From Todiramphus chloris collaris (lineage: Eukaryota > Chordata > Aves > Coraciiformes > Alcedinidae): a stretch of DNA of 64,000 nt. A program made the position numbers and the translations under genes. The notes below the pieces were generated by a model, which ran no database searches, was not told the DNA's origin, and saw only the letters and a program-made list of their open reading frames with translations. Within the stretch, counting starts at the first letter, position 1, and the number at the start of each line of letters is the position of its first letter. Location: the NCBI GenBank assembly GCA_025345505.1, contig JANVCC010000018.1, positions 40,287,242-40,351,241 on the forward strand. Direction: 5' to 3'. Below, one piece after another: positions 1-10,625 of this stretch.

Positions 1-1495
1 AGTCTTTTAGTTTACGTCATATACAATTTAATAAGCTCAAGTCATAGATATGATGTAGTTGTTCCTTCAGGGGAAAAACTACAGGTGCTAAATAGAACAT
101 AAATATTGTGTGATCCTAGATAAAAGCAGAAGAAACAAGAAAAGAAAAAAAAAATCTGCCTTGAGAGACAGATTAGCTTGAAACCTAAGAATTAAAGGAG
201 TGATTCTGAAAAGAATGTATGGAAAAAGTAACAATCAGATTAGAAAATATGACAGAACAAGATTTGTGATTCCCTTAAGCAATCTTTGAAGATCAAAAGT
301 ACTGAGGAATATACCTCATTTTTTCACAAAGGGAGGGGGAGTAAATACTGCCAAATGAGACACACCTATCTGCAGCCAACCCGTATCATATCTTGCTCTC
401 TGGTAACAACTGCAAAGCATTCAGCACTCCTGTAGAACAAAAGCATCTAGGTTCACGTGTTCATAGGCTGTTTCATTACTCAACTTTATGCAATATTGCT
501 CAGAGAAAAGTCTGCACTCAGGCTTTCCCTCATCACGTTCACTACTGAGGATTACAAATTCAGTATGAATTTTCCAGGGAGATTTTCAAGCTTAATTTTG
601 AGCATTATCAAATCTATTAGGTCTTCTGCTTTATGGGTCTCACATTTGAGTTTTATGATTTGCCCTGTCATGTTTTGACATAGTGCCAAGAAGCCAGGTG
701 CAGAAATGTCTAGGAATCCACAACACACTGGGACTGATCCCACATTCTCAGACACTTAGACAAAATATAGAATTATAATCCATATATTGAAATAATGTGG
801 TTTGTATACATTAGACAAATGGTTAACAGTCCTTTCTTTTAATTTTCCCTTTGACTTTGATGCAATAAACTTAGTTATGGGGGAATATCACTAGACGCAC
901 ACATTTCTCTGTTACTGAATCAGTAAACTTTTTTTCATGGTGCCTTGACAGGTTAGCAGTAATGGAGATTTTTACTCAGTAAGGACAGCGGTCTGAATAA
1001 AACAGATAGGCAATGAATAATGAGTGAAAGATTTTGAAAAGAAGCCTAAGAGAGACAATAGATCAATTGGATCTAGATTTCAATTTCTCCTGGATTTGGG
1101 TCCTTAATTCCCCTAAATTACTTCTGAAAAGCCTAGCCTTAGACATTTCCATGATCAGACCTCTAGCAAAAGTTTCTGTTATGTTGCTTTGCCTACATTA
1201 TAATGTCAATAACAAAGAGACAAACTTGAAGAAAAGACAGTTGCAGGAATTCTTCACTGGGATTTACTACACATATGAGGGATTTCAAATGTTCTTAGCT
1301 GCAGGAGCTAACCAGATATTTCACCTAACCTAGCAGTGTGGGATTAATCCATGCCCCAAGGAAATAAGCAGAAATTATCCCAGATATTTCTTGCATGTTT
1401 TATTATGGTCAAATTGTAATAAAGTGAGAAAGTAATTATAAAAAACTCCATACAAGTGAACAAAAAAACCCAAAATGAAATTGAAAAGAAAAAAA
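1..1495. other. AT-rich non-coding DNA, nothing firmly recognised
   Basis: Open frames of 73 aa (457-678) and 99 aa (1034-1333) show no domain, signal peptide or family motif I recognise, and both fit chance. The stretch around 1075-1140 vaguely resembles the old amniote interspersed repeats that carry 'gggcctaa...' type blocks, but the match is too weak to name a family. Confidence 0.5.
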
Positions 1496-1587
1496 TAGTA
1501 GTAAATATAGTAGTAAAATATAGTAGTAAAATAATAAGTAGTACAAAAATAAGTAGTAAAATATATTAGTAAAAATAGTAGTAAAAG
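1496..1587. repeat. Imperfect TAGTA/TAGTAAAA tandem repeat
   Basis: About eight imperfect units of the type tagtagtaaaat, separated by A-rich spacers, run through this stretch. It is a low-complexity AT satellite-like tract with no coding content. Confidence 0.75.
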
Positions 1588-1851
1588 TATTTCTATATTA
1601 CATTTCTGTTTCTTGACCATCACTAACCTGTGGAACTTCCTGGAAAGCTCTGGGATCTGCTATATGCTCTTGGAGCTGAGCTTCAGAAAGGAGGACATTT
1701 AGCAGATGTCTGGATAAGAAAGTATTGATACATTGATAACTTACCTACTAGAAATGCTGCAGTATCTCACACATACCTTACACCAGAGAGTTTTTATTTA
1801 TGTATACTCAAACTTCATATTTTTTTAGTTATGTATACTCAAAAGTAATGA

Positions 1852-2076
1852 GCTTTTTTTTTTTAGCATTTGTAAGTATCATTTTTTGGTTTTTTTTTTG
1901 TTTGTTTTTTTTTATTTCCATGGTTCAACTCCTCTTGCTTTTTTGTGTTTTATTGTTGTTGCTCTGGTGGTGGTGGTTTGGTTTTTTTTGTTTTGTTTTA
2001 TTTCTGGGTTTGTTTAATTGTGCACTTCTTTCTTTGTTTTTGTTGTTGTTGGGTTCTTTGTCTTGTTTTGGTTTTT
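1852..2076. repeat. T/G-rich low-complexity tract
   Basis: Long T runs broken by single G or GG (ttttgttttt, tggtggtggt) with almost no A or C. The 93-aa frame across it (1800-2081) is only Phe/Leu/Trp-rich translation of this bias and is not a membrane protein. Confidence 0.75.
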
Positions 2077-4349
2077 TATGACACTGATATCTCTTCATTT
2101 AAAGCATTTTTCTTTTTTTAATCCAAGAATTTCCTTTTTTCCCATGCCTTCTTCTTCAAAGCCAAACAGCCTTTAGTCTCTAAACTAAAGAAGAAATCAT
2201 CTCTGAATATGTTAATGAAGAAAGGAATATAACAAGGTCAGAACTTCTACATTGGATGTCTGTGTCTTTCTTTCACTCATACCTATATGATTCATATGAA
2301 AGTACAATGTGGTGCATTTAACTCCTGATGTCATCAGGTCTGTGGAGTGACAACTAAGGGGACATTTTTTAAAAAAGTCATTCATACATGTTATCTACTT
2401 CAGTAGAGCAAACAAAATAAAATAAATATTCTAACAATGTAAAAAAGAATTTTTAAAATTATCTAAAACAAATATGACTACTAATATCTGTTCTTTATTT
2501 TAGAATAAGAGAATTTACATCCATTAAATATATTACACAATGCATTTGATACTAGGAGACAAATCTTAACAAGATTTGTGAACAAAGATTCTGACAGAAC
2601 AGAATTCTTACACTAATCACAGCTGAGCACTTCCTGACCTTAAAAATACAATCACAAATCTTGTTGCATCAATCAGCATGACAAGTCTATTACACTCCTA
2701 TGAATAACTGATTATGCCAGTCACTGCATTCACCACACTGGGCTGAACATTCATTGGTTGGTGGTCCTGAATCATTACAGAATCTACTTTAGGCTGTATG
2801 TCACAGAAGGCTATATTTCACAAAATAAGTGAAAGGAAAATTAAGAAAAGAAAAAGAAAAATTAGGAAAAACACAGAGTGCAAAATTTTGATTAATAATT
2901 ATGATCTGCATGTGAGACAGAAATGCTTGAGATTTCAGGATTATGATAGATATTGACAGTGAAAATACCCAACCATTATGAATCAATGAGCAGGATTGAA
3001 ATGGAGACTATGCCCAGAAAAAAGGTAGCATACAGCATTCCTCAAGTCTTAAATTAGGGACTGAACAACATGTGACCATTAAGGCAACTATAACATCTGT
3101 AAGAATATTCATTGTTGTAAAAGGAGGAATTCAGAGTTAATAGGAAAAAAAAAAAAGAAGTAATGCGGAAATTAAAAGCACATACTTCGCAAAAATTGCT
3201 AATTTAAAACAGCAAATGGTTCTGATTGCTGCAAATTTTTAAAATTAATTTTCAAGCTTTTCTAATATAGTCTACACAAGTCTATGGAGTGGGTAGACAT
3301 AATTCATATCTACTATGTACTATTCATTCTGTGAGCTATCAAAAGAACATAGGAAATGTTTGGTGGTTTTTTCCATTTTCCAGGATTGTCCTATACATAG
3401 CAGTTATTTTACCTTTCCCTACATTGAACTCACAGATTTTTCATGAAATAAAATAATTTCAAAAGCTTTGTTTGAAAGAGCAAACAAGCAGTCAGTAAAG
3501 CTGAATTAAACATAAAATTAAAAGTCCAGTGAGAAACCCCTGAAGAATTATACTAGAATGAAAAGTTTAGTTCCATTAATGGAGTGTATCTTATGGTGAA
3601 TAAGTACTTGCAAAAATAAAATTGAAGAAACATTTGTGAGTATCAGCTTCAACACTTTATACTTGATTGCTCTGTATTTCTGGGTACCTAAGCAAAGTAA
3701 TATTGTCTGACTGTAATAATACTGCTCATATAGTTAAGTGTAAATAATATAAATATATACCTTATTAAGTTAATCTACTTTTTTGGATACACATAGAAAA
3801 ATATAAAAATATAATCCTTCAGTAAGAATAAAAAAAATTAAAGAATGTGAATAGAGTTGAACTAAGCAATCAAATTCAGGCTAAAGGAACAAAAAAAGCA
3901 GTGCATTTCTGGTAGAGTCTGGTATCTACTGAAAGTTTCAGATTGCTGATATTTTTCCAGAGTCTTCTGAGGTTTTATATATCAGTTGATGAAAAATAAA
4001 AATTTCCTGATGCATGCTAAGATTGCTCAGTAATTATCTTGGACATGAGGATAAGAAAAAGATCCCACTGTAGCTTTTTGTAAATTGGGAACTTCACATT
4101 CAGTCTTTGCTACTCTAATTGGGTACTCCAACTATTCTGGGGTCTCAGCTATTGTGAGATATCATGAGCAAGTCCTTACAGCTTAACTGTTGAGGTATCT
4201 CCTGCAGTTGATGGCTTTTGGTAGCTAGCACTTTCAGTGTCTGAGCAACACTTTCCTTCTGCTTTGTATGGACAAAACTATTCCCTGTAGTCCCCCAGAT
4301 GGTTCTGAAACCTTCATAAACTTCCCATGTTCCTAACTGCTTTAGTTAC
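2077..4349. other. AT-rich non-coding DNA, nothing recognised
   Basis: No open frame with a recognisable domain, no LTR-type ends with a target duplication and no CR1 tail were seen. Short A runs occur near 3150 and 3830. Confidence 0.5.
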
Positions 4350-4453
4350 AGAATCATAGAATTGTCAGGGTTGGAAGGGACCTTAAAGATCATCTAGTTC
4401 CAACCCCCCTGCCATGGGCAGGGACACCTCCCACTAGAGCAGGTTGCTCTAAC

Positions 4454-7208
4454 CTAACACAGGTCACTCAGGAACGCATCCAGGTGAGTTTTGAAAATCT
4501 CCAGAGAAGGAGACTCCACAACCTCTCTGGGCAGCCTGTTCCAATGCTCTGTGACCCTTACTGTAAAGAAGTTCCTCCTCATGTTAAGGTGGAACCTCCT
4601 GTGCTCCAGCTTATATCCATTCCCCCTAGTCCTATCACAAGGCACGAGTGAGAAGAGGCTGTCCCTTTCCTCTTGACACTTAGCCCTCATATATTTATAA
4701 ACATTTATCAAATCCCCTCTCAGTCTTCTCTTTTCCAGACTCAAGAGCCCCAGGTGTCTCAGCCTCTCCTCATAAGGCATGTGCTCCAGGCCCTTAATCA
4801 TCCTTGTAGCCCTCCATTGGACTCTCTCAAGCAGATCCCTGTCTCTCTTGAACTGGGGAGCCCAGAACTGGACACAATACTCCAGGTGAGGTCTCACCAG
4901 TGCAGAGTAGAGGAGGAGGAGAACCGCCCTCGATCTGCTGGACACGCTCCTCTTGATACACCCCAATGTGCCACAAGGGCACATTGCTGCTCCATGGAGA
5001 ACTTGTGTCCACCAGGACTCCCAAGTCTTTCTCCACAAGACTGCTCTCCAGCAGATCACCTCCCAGTCTGTACTGGTGTAATTTATTATTCTTACCTAGA
5101 TGCAGGACTCTACATTTATCCTTGTTAAACCTCATTTGGTTCTGCCCTGCCCAGTTCTCCAACCTGCCCAAGTCTCGCTGGATGGCTGCACAGCTTTCAG
5201 GTGTATCTGCCGATCCTCCCAGTTTTGTGTCATCAGCAAGCTTGATGAGCAGACACTCTGTCCTGTCATCAATGTCATTGATAAAGATGTTGAACAGGAC
5301 CGGACCCAGCACTGACCCCTGGGGGACTCCACTGGTTACAGCTCTCCAGCTGGACTTGGCACCGTTAACCACCACACTCTGGACTCTATTGTCCAACCAG
5401 TTACTAATCCATCTTACTACCTGCTCTTCTATCCCATACTTCCTGAGCTTCTCCACAAGGATGTTATGGGAGACTGTGTCAAAAGCCTTGCTAAGGTCAA
5501 GATGGACTACATCCACCGGTCTCCCTGCATCTAGCCATCCAGTTACAATATCATAGAAGGCTATTAGATTAGTCAAGCATGGATTAGTCAAGGATTTCCC
5601 ACTGGCAAATCCACGTTGACTACTCCTGATAACCTTCTTATCTTCCATGTGCCGAGAGATAACCTCCAGAATGAGCCTCTCCATTATTTTTCCAGGGATG
5701 GATGTAAGACTGACTGATCTATAGTTTTCTGGAATCTCTTTCCTGCCCTTTTTGAAGACTGGAGTGACATTGGCTTTCCTCCAGTCCTCCGGCATCTCTC
5801 CCGTTTGCCATGATTTTGCAAAAATGATGGAGAGTGGCAGGGCAATAACATCAGCCAATTCGCTCAGCACTCTTGGGTGCATCTCATCAGGGCTCATTGA
5901 TTTATGTATATTCAACTTACGTAACTGGTCCTTAACCCAGTCTTCATTGACCAGTGGAGAGTCATCCTTCCCCCAGGCTTTCTCCCCTTCAACCAGGGAC
6001 TGGAGTTCACAGGGGCTGGTCTTAGAAGAAAAGACTGAAGCAAAGAAGGTGTTGAGCAAATCTGCCTTCTCTGCGTCCTCGGTTATTAAGACTGGTTATT
6101 CATTCAGCAGTGGCCCCACAATTTCCTTCTTCTTCCTCTTGGCACTTATGTATTTAAAGAAACTTTTCTTATTCTCTTTTACCTTACTCACCAACTTAAA
6201 CTCTAAGAGGGCTTTGGCCTTCCTTATTGCCTTCCTACATGCCCTGACTACTTCTCTGTAATTTTCCCAACTGACCAGTCCTTTTTTCCATGAACTGTAT
6301 AGTTCTTTCTTCCTTGAAATCTCCTTCAAAAGCTCCCTGCTCATCCATGTGGGTCTCCTAGTGTGCCTTCCAGATTTTTTACTCAAGGGAATACATCTAT
6401 CCTGGGCCTGAAGAAAATGTTTTTTAAAAATTAACCAACTTTCTTGGGCTCCTTTACCCTGCAGAGTACTAGCCCATGGGATTCCAGCAAGTAGATCTTT
6501 GAAGAGTTCAAAGTCATCCCTGCGGAAGTCCAGGGTTGCAGTCCCACTTACTGCTCTAGTTCCCCCTTGTTTAATATTAAACTCTATCATATCATGATCA
6601 TTATCACCCAGGCTATTCCCAACCCTAATGTCTCCAACCAGTCCTTTATTAGTGAATACAAGATCCAACAGCGCACCCTTCCTTGTTGTTTTATCCACGA
6701 CCTTCATCAGAAAGTTGTCATCTATGCACTGCAAGAGCTTTTTGGACTGGGAATGCCTGGCTGTATGGGCTTTCCAACAGATATCAGGGTGATTGAAGTC
6801 ACCCATGACTACCAGGGAGGGTGTTCTGGAGACCACTTCCAGTTGACTGTAGAAGGCTTCATCAACACCTTGGTTTGGTGGCCTGTAGTAGACACCCAGA
6901 ACATTTTTATTCCCTTTTCCATGTCCCTTGACTTTTACCCATAAGCTTTCAATCTGTTCTACTTCCCCTTCTGGATAGAACCTAATACATTTTAGTTGCT
7001 CTTGCACATAGTGAGTAACACCACCACCTCGCCTTGCTGGCCTATCTCTTCTGAATAGAACATAACCTTCCAAAACAACATTCCAGTCGTGGGAGCTGTC
7101 CCACCGCGTCTCAGTAATAGCAATTATATCACAGTTATATATGCTCACATATATCTCTAACTCCTCCTGCTTATTCCCCATGCTTCATGCATTGGCGTAT
7201 AAGCATTT
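4454..7208 (-). pseudogene. CR1 ORF2 polyprotein, endonuclease plus reverse transcriptase, broken
   Basis: ORF2 would nick target DNA and prime reverse transcription. The frame begins in the block LKCLYANA, hits a TGA at 7187-7185, then runs 361 codons as the AP-type endonuclease. Counting from the Met at 7181, that segment shows ETRWD (catalytic Glu24), RRGGGV (51-55), GDFN (127-130) and NDH (194-196) where the family has SDH. A TAA at 6098-6096 follows. The same frame reopens at once as the reverse transcriptase, with [20 protein letters not shown] and an active site reading LADD (about 5231-5242) where FADD is usual. An in-frame 15-bp duplication (ttgactaatccatgc type) lies near 5570-5600. 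A one-base deletion at 4997-5007 and a nearby 16-base deletion (around 4966-4978) shift the frame, and the C-terminal part ([33 protein letters not shown]) continues in another frame to the stop at 4454. At least four lesions are present. Confidence 0.93.
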
Positions 7209-7670
7209 CAGAGAGGGGGTAGAGTTAATAGTTTTTAATCTTTTTATACAACCATTTATGGCCACCTCTGTGGCTACTAGTCTCTGTGTGATTGTGGTCA
7301 CACATACCAGTACTATTTGCCTCATGTGGGACAGCAGACTGAAGGATGTCCTCAGGCTCATCAGGCTCATCACTAGCAAGTCTCTATGCATTGGTACAGA
7401 GGCACCCGATCTCTGCGACTGACTTCACCCCCATCCTTAGTCCCGCACTCCCAGGCTCATTGCTGGAGGAGTGGGTTTTATCCCCTTCCCTCTTCAATTC
7501 CAGTTTCCTGATCGCTTCTGCAGCCACCACCCCACTAGTGATGTACACGTTTCTGTTGTCCAATGTATCACAAGTATCAAAATCACTCCCCCCAAGTAGG
7601 ACAACAGACTGGAGGCTGTCTACAGGCCCATCTTCACTGAGGCTGGCTTTGTCCCCCTCCCCCTTCAATC

Positions 7671-8282
7671 CTAGTTTAAAGCCCTTTCAATGATGCCTGC
7701 TAACTCTCGTGCAAGAATCCTTTTTCCCCTTTGTGACAGCTGTATTCCATCTGGTGCCAGTAGGTCAGGTGCCAAATAAACTTCTCCATGATCAAAAAAA
7801 CCAAAAAACTGACGGTGGCACCAGTCTTTCAGCCAATTGTTAATTATATAGGTATTCCATCCTCTTTTTGTACCCTTCTCTACTACCTGAGGGATAGAGG
7901 AGAACACCACCTGTGTTCCTGAACCTTGAACCAGTCTCCCCAGTGCCCTGAAGTCCTTCTTGATTGCTTTTGAACTTCTCTCAGAAATCTCATCATTACC
8001 TATCTGAAAAACTATCAAAGGATAATAATCAGAGGGGTGCAATAATTCATGCAGCCTCCTTTTAACATGTCTAATTGGAGCTCCAGGGAAGCAGCAGACT
8101 TCCCTGTGGGATGGGTCCAGTCTACATATTGGACCCTCTGTTCCCCTCAGAAGAGAGTCTCTCACTACAACAACTCTCCTTCCTACATGAGGAGGTCTTA
8201 AGTTGTGAGTCTGGGGGACAAGCTGTGTGAGAATTACCAATTGGATCCTCATCAGTAGGAGTGTCAAATTCAAGAGATCCAT
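7671..8282 (-). pseudogene. CR1 ORF1 C-terminal part, SGNH/GDSL esterase-like domain
   Basis: Open for 203 codons from the truncated 5' edge to a natural stop. In avian CR1, ORF1 carries an SGNH-type esterase domain thought to act in the element's ribonucleoprotein, possibly on lipid or acetyl esters; its exact substrate is unsettled. Visible here are block I as VVVVRDSLLRGTEGP (about residues 36-50), a GND element at about residue 94, and the C-terminal block as PDGIQLSQRGKR (about residues 177-188) ahead of the closing ERALN. In the family, block I is GDS and the C-terminal block has His (DG-x-HLS). This copy has Arg for the block I Gly and Gln for the catalytic His, so the enzyme would be dead even if it were made. 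The N-terminal half of ORF1 is missing. The first methionine is simply the first in a truncated frame and is not a natural start. Confidence 0.88.
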
Positions 8283-8290
8283 ACCCCTTG

Positions 8291-8848
8291 AGTGTGGGCA
8301 ATCCAGGGGTATTAAGTATTACTTAACTACTTCCTCTGACTGCAGCATAATCCTTACATCACTAGAAATTTTGTTTAAAAAATTTCATATTGTTCAATGT
8401 AGATGTGGCCAGTCTGTTCCATCTGGCCTCAGAGCCAGAAATAAGTCTGGGTTTATTTAGAAGGATGTCTACAGCCTGCACATTTTCAGAGTGAATGTAA
8501 TGGCAAAATTAAGCTTAATTAATAGGTAAATCTTAACCATAACAGAAGATAAGCTTACAAACAGGTGAAGAATAGTTTTCGGGATGAGGAAAGAATTACT
8601 GTAAATTCTTATCAGTAAGCTCTCTGTACAAACACCATGAGTCAAATCAAAATTTCCTATGGTGTACCAATTTCAAAGTCATCAGTGTTCTCCTTTGCTT
8701 AGCTGATCTCCAAGCCATCTCATAAATTTCTCTCTCAGGTATTGGAGACAATCCTTTTTAATGAGTCTTTTAGGTTGAGAAGGCCTGCTGTGCCTCATAC
8801 TATTTTGGAAACACTGGAAGCAGATACCCTAAGAGACACCAACCCAAA
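8291..8848. other. Non-coding spacer between two CR1 copies
   Basis: Unique-looking AT-rich DNA. I see no further ORF1 sequence beyond about 8290 and no other feature. Confidence 0.5.
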
Positions 8849-9450
8849 TCATAGAATCACAGAATGATAGGGTTTGGAATGGACCTCTGGACATCATTGA
8901 GTCCAACCCCTCCGACAAAGCAGGATCACCTAGGGCAGGGCACGCAGGAACAGATCCAGGAGGGTTTTGAAACTCTCTAGAGAGGGAAACTCCACAACCT
9001 CTCTGGGAAACCTGTTCCAGTGCTTCATGACCCTCACAGTGAAGAAGTTTTTCCTTATGTTCCAGTGGAACTTCCTGTGTTCCAGTTTGTGAACATTGCT
9101 CCTCATTCTATCAAAGGGCACCACTGAAAAGAGACTGTCCCCTTCTACTTGACACCCACCCTTCAGATATTTGTAAACATCAGTAAGATCCCATCTCAGA
9201 CTTCTCCAGGCTGGGTTCTCCAGCCTCAGGTCTCTCAGTCTTTCCTAGTAAGACAGATATTCCTGCCCCTTAATCATCCTCGTACTTCTCCATTGGACTC
9301 TTTCTATTATTTCCCTGTCCCTCTTGAACTGGGAAGCCCAGAACTATGTACAATACTCCAGATGTGGTCTCACTAGTGCAGAGTAGAGGCGTGGAGAACC
9401 TCCCTCAACATGCTGGACACTCTTCTTAATGCACCACAGGAAACCAAATG
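8849..9450 (-). mobile_element. CR1 3' fragment, older subfamily
   Basis: The minus strand gives the end of the reverse transcriptase, with NIRKNFFTVRV and HWNRFPREVVEFPSLE in the frame at 8930-9124, and then a 3' UTR ending in the tail at about 8849 (atcatagaatcacagaatga on plus). The match to the long copy at 4350-8290 runs from the tail to the block equivalent to lines near 4960 and fades near 9440-9450. Several stops and small indels make it clearly older than the long copy. It lies in the same orientation and only about 560 bp upstream of the 5' edge of that copy. Confidence 0.9.
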
Positions 9451-10567
9451 ATATGGTGTTATCTAAAGAAACCCCTCTACATTAATATCTGAGATGGAAA
9501 GAATACAAATAATTTTTACAGTATCACTTTTGCTTTGTTAGAAGACCCTATTCAATCTGTAAAGGTTCAAGATCTTCAGTCAGTAAGAGGCCTTCAGTAA
9601 TATTTGTAGGTTAAGTTTACACTCTGTGAGAGTGTGTTTGAAAACAAACAAGTCAAAAGGTAAGTTAGGACTACACCTGCTAGGTTTTTAAGTTTAGAAA
9701 TTAACTATCTGAAAGCTATTATTGCCTTCTATGCTTTTGGCTGTTTCTAGTTATTACTGGCTATCAAAAAAATCTGATAGCTGTTACTGACAGACTATCA
9801 TCTATTCATCTTGTCATCTGTTCTTACTTTTGCTTGCAGGACAACTGAGAAAAAGAGTTTGAAGACAAACACAGGTAGGTCCCTTGAAATAAAACTTACA
9901 CATGGCTCTCTTCAGAAGTTCAGATCCTGACAGAAGTATGACGGTAAAGAAACACTACAGCCTTGTTAGTCTTGTACATAGTAAGGTTTATGCTGGAGTA
10001 TCAAATCTGTCTGTTCATTGACTCTATACATCACTTATGTATGCTAAGCAGAAGTCACGCAAGTGTTGTATGGAATTATATCTGAAAGGTAGAGCTGAGA
10101 AATGGAAATGTAGCTGTGGTCAGGTTTTTCCAGATCCCCACTAACCCTAATTTCTCTGTCAAGCAACTCTATGCATATGCTAGCCTGCAGCTAAATAAAG
10201 GACAAGCTAAGAATCCTGAAAAAGGACATAAGACAGGACCTTCATTTCAGAGTCTGTATTCTAATTTCAAAAATGTCAAAGTGAATGGAAAGTGATTTTT
10301 ATTTAAATAGAACCATGGCCTAGGCTAAAGATCTCACAAAGTGATTGGAGGAATACAATTGCAAATAACCAGGCAAGGAGGACAATATGGAGGAAAAAAA
10401 CAAAACCAAACAAACCAACAATGCATATTACCAGAAGTTACTGCAATTTACTGCATAATTATTTCAACATTAGGTTATACTTTTGTCAAAGCATGTAATG
10501 AGCTTTCTAAGAGACAATCTGTAGCTTCAGCAAAATAAATTATCCTGGAAATCTTGTAACCTTAGTG
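9451..10567. other. AT-rich non-coding DNA
   Basis: No recognisable repeat or gene. An open frame at 10341-10538 (65 aa) has no motif I know. Confidence 0.5.
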
Positions 10568-10625
10568 TTGTGGCAGGTCAGACTAAATGACCAAAGTGAT
10601 CCCTCCTGACACTAAGATCTATGTT
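10568..10625 (+). mobile_element. Ancient CR1-like 3' tail
   Basis: The block gtggcaggtcagactaaatg followed by a 'gtgatccctcctgacactaagatctatg'-type end resembles the 3' end of old amniote CR1 families, known from turtles and crocodilians (gcaggtcagactagatgatc-like). Only about 58 bp remain, with no coding part, so the family name is inference. Confidence 0.6.

Larger units (their letters stand above)
4350..8290 (-). mobile_element. CR1 non-LTR retrotransposon, long 5'-truncated copy
   Basis: This is the longest CR1 in the window, about 3.9 kb, and it reads on the minus strand. In element order it holds the C-terminal part of ORF1 (esterase-like), a linker, an AP-type endonuclease, a reverse transcriptase and a 3' UTR that ends at the typical ATTCTATGATTCTG-type tail near 4350. 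The 5' edge near 8290 falls inside ORF1, as expected for 5' truncation, so it is shorter than the roughly 4.5 kb of a full CR1. The 3' UTR carries two short hairpins near its end (AGAGCA/TGCTCT around 4437-4451, and CCTGCC/GGCAGG around 4410-4424). No clear target-site duplication is seen, which is normal for CR1. Frames are open over hundreds of codons, so the copy is fairly young, but stops and frameshifts make it non-functional. Confidence 0.96.

Noticed and set aside
1800..2081. Hydrophobic 93-codon frame that looks like a membrane protein.
   Set aside because: It is the translation of a T/G-rich low-complexity tract.
4491..6261. Plus-strand frames of up to 196 codons.
   Set aside because: They are antisense shadows of the CR1 reverse transcriptase on the minus strand.
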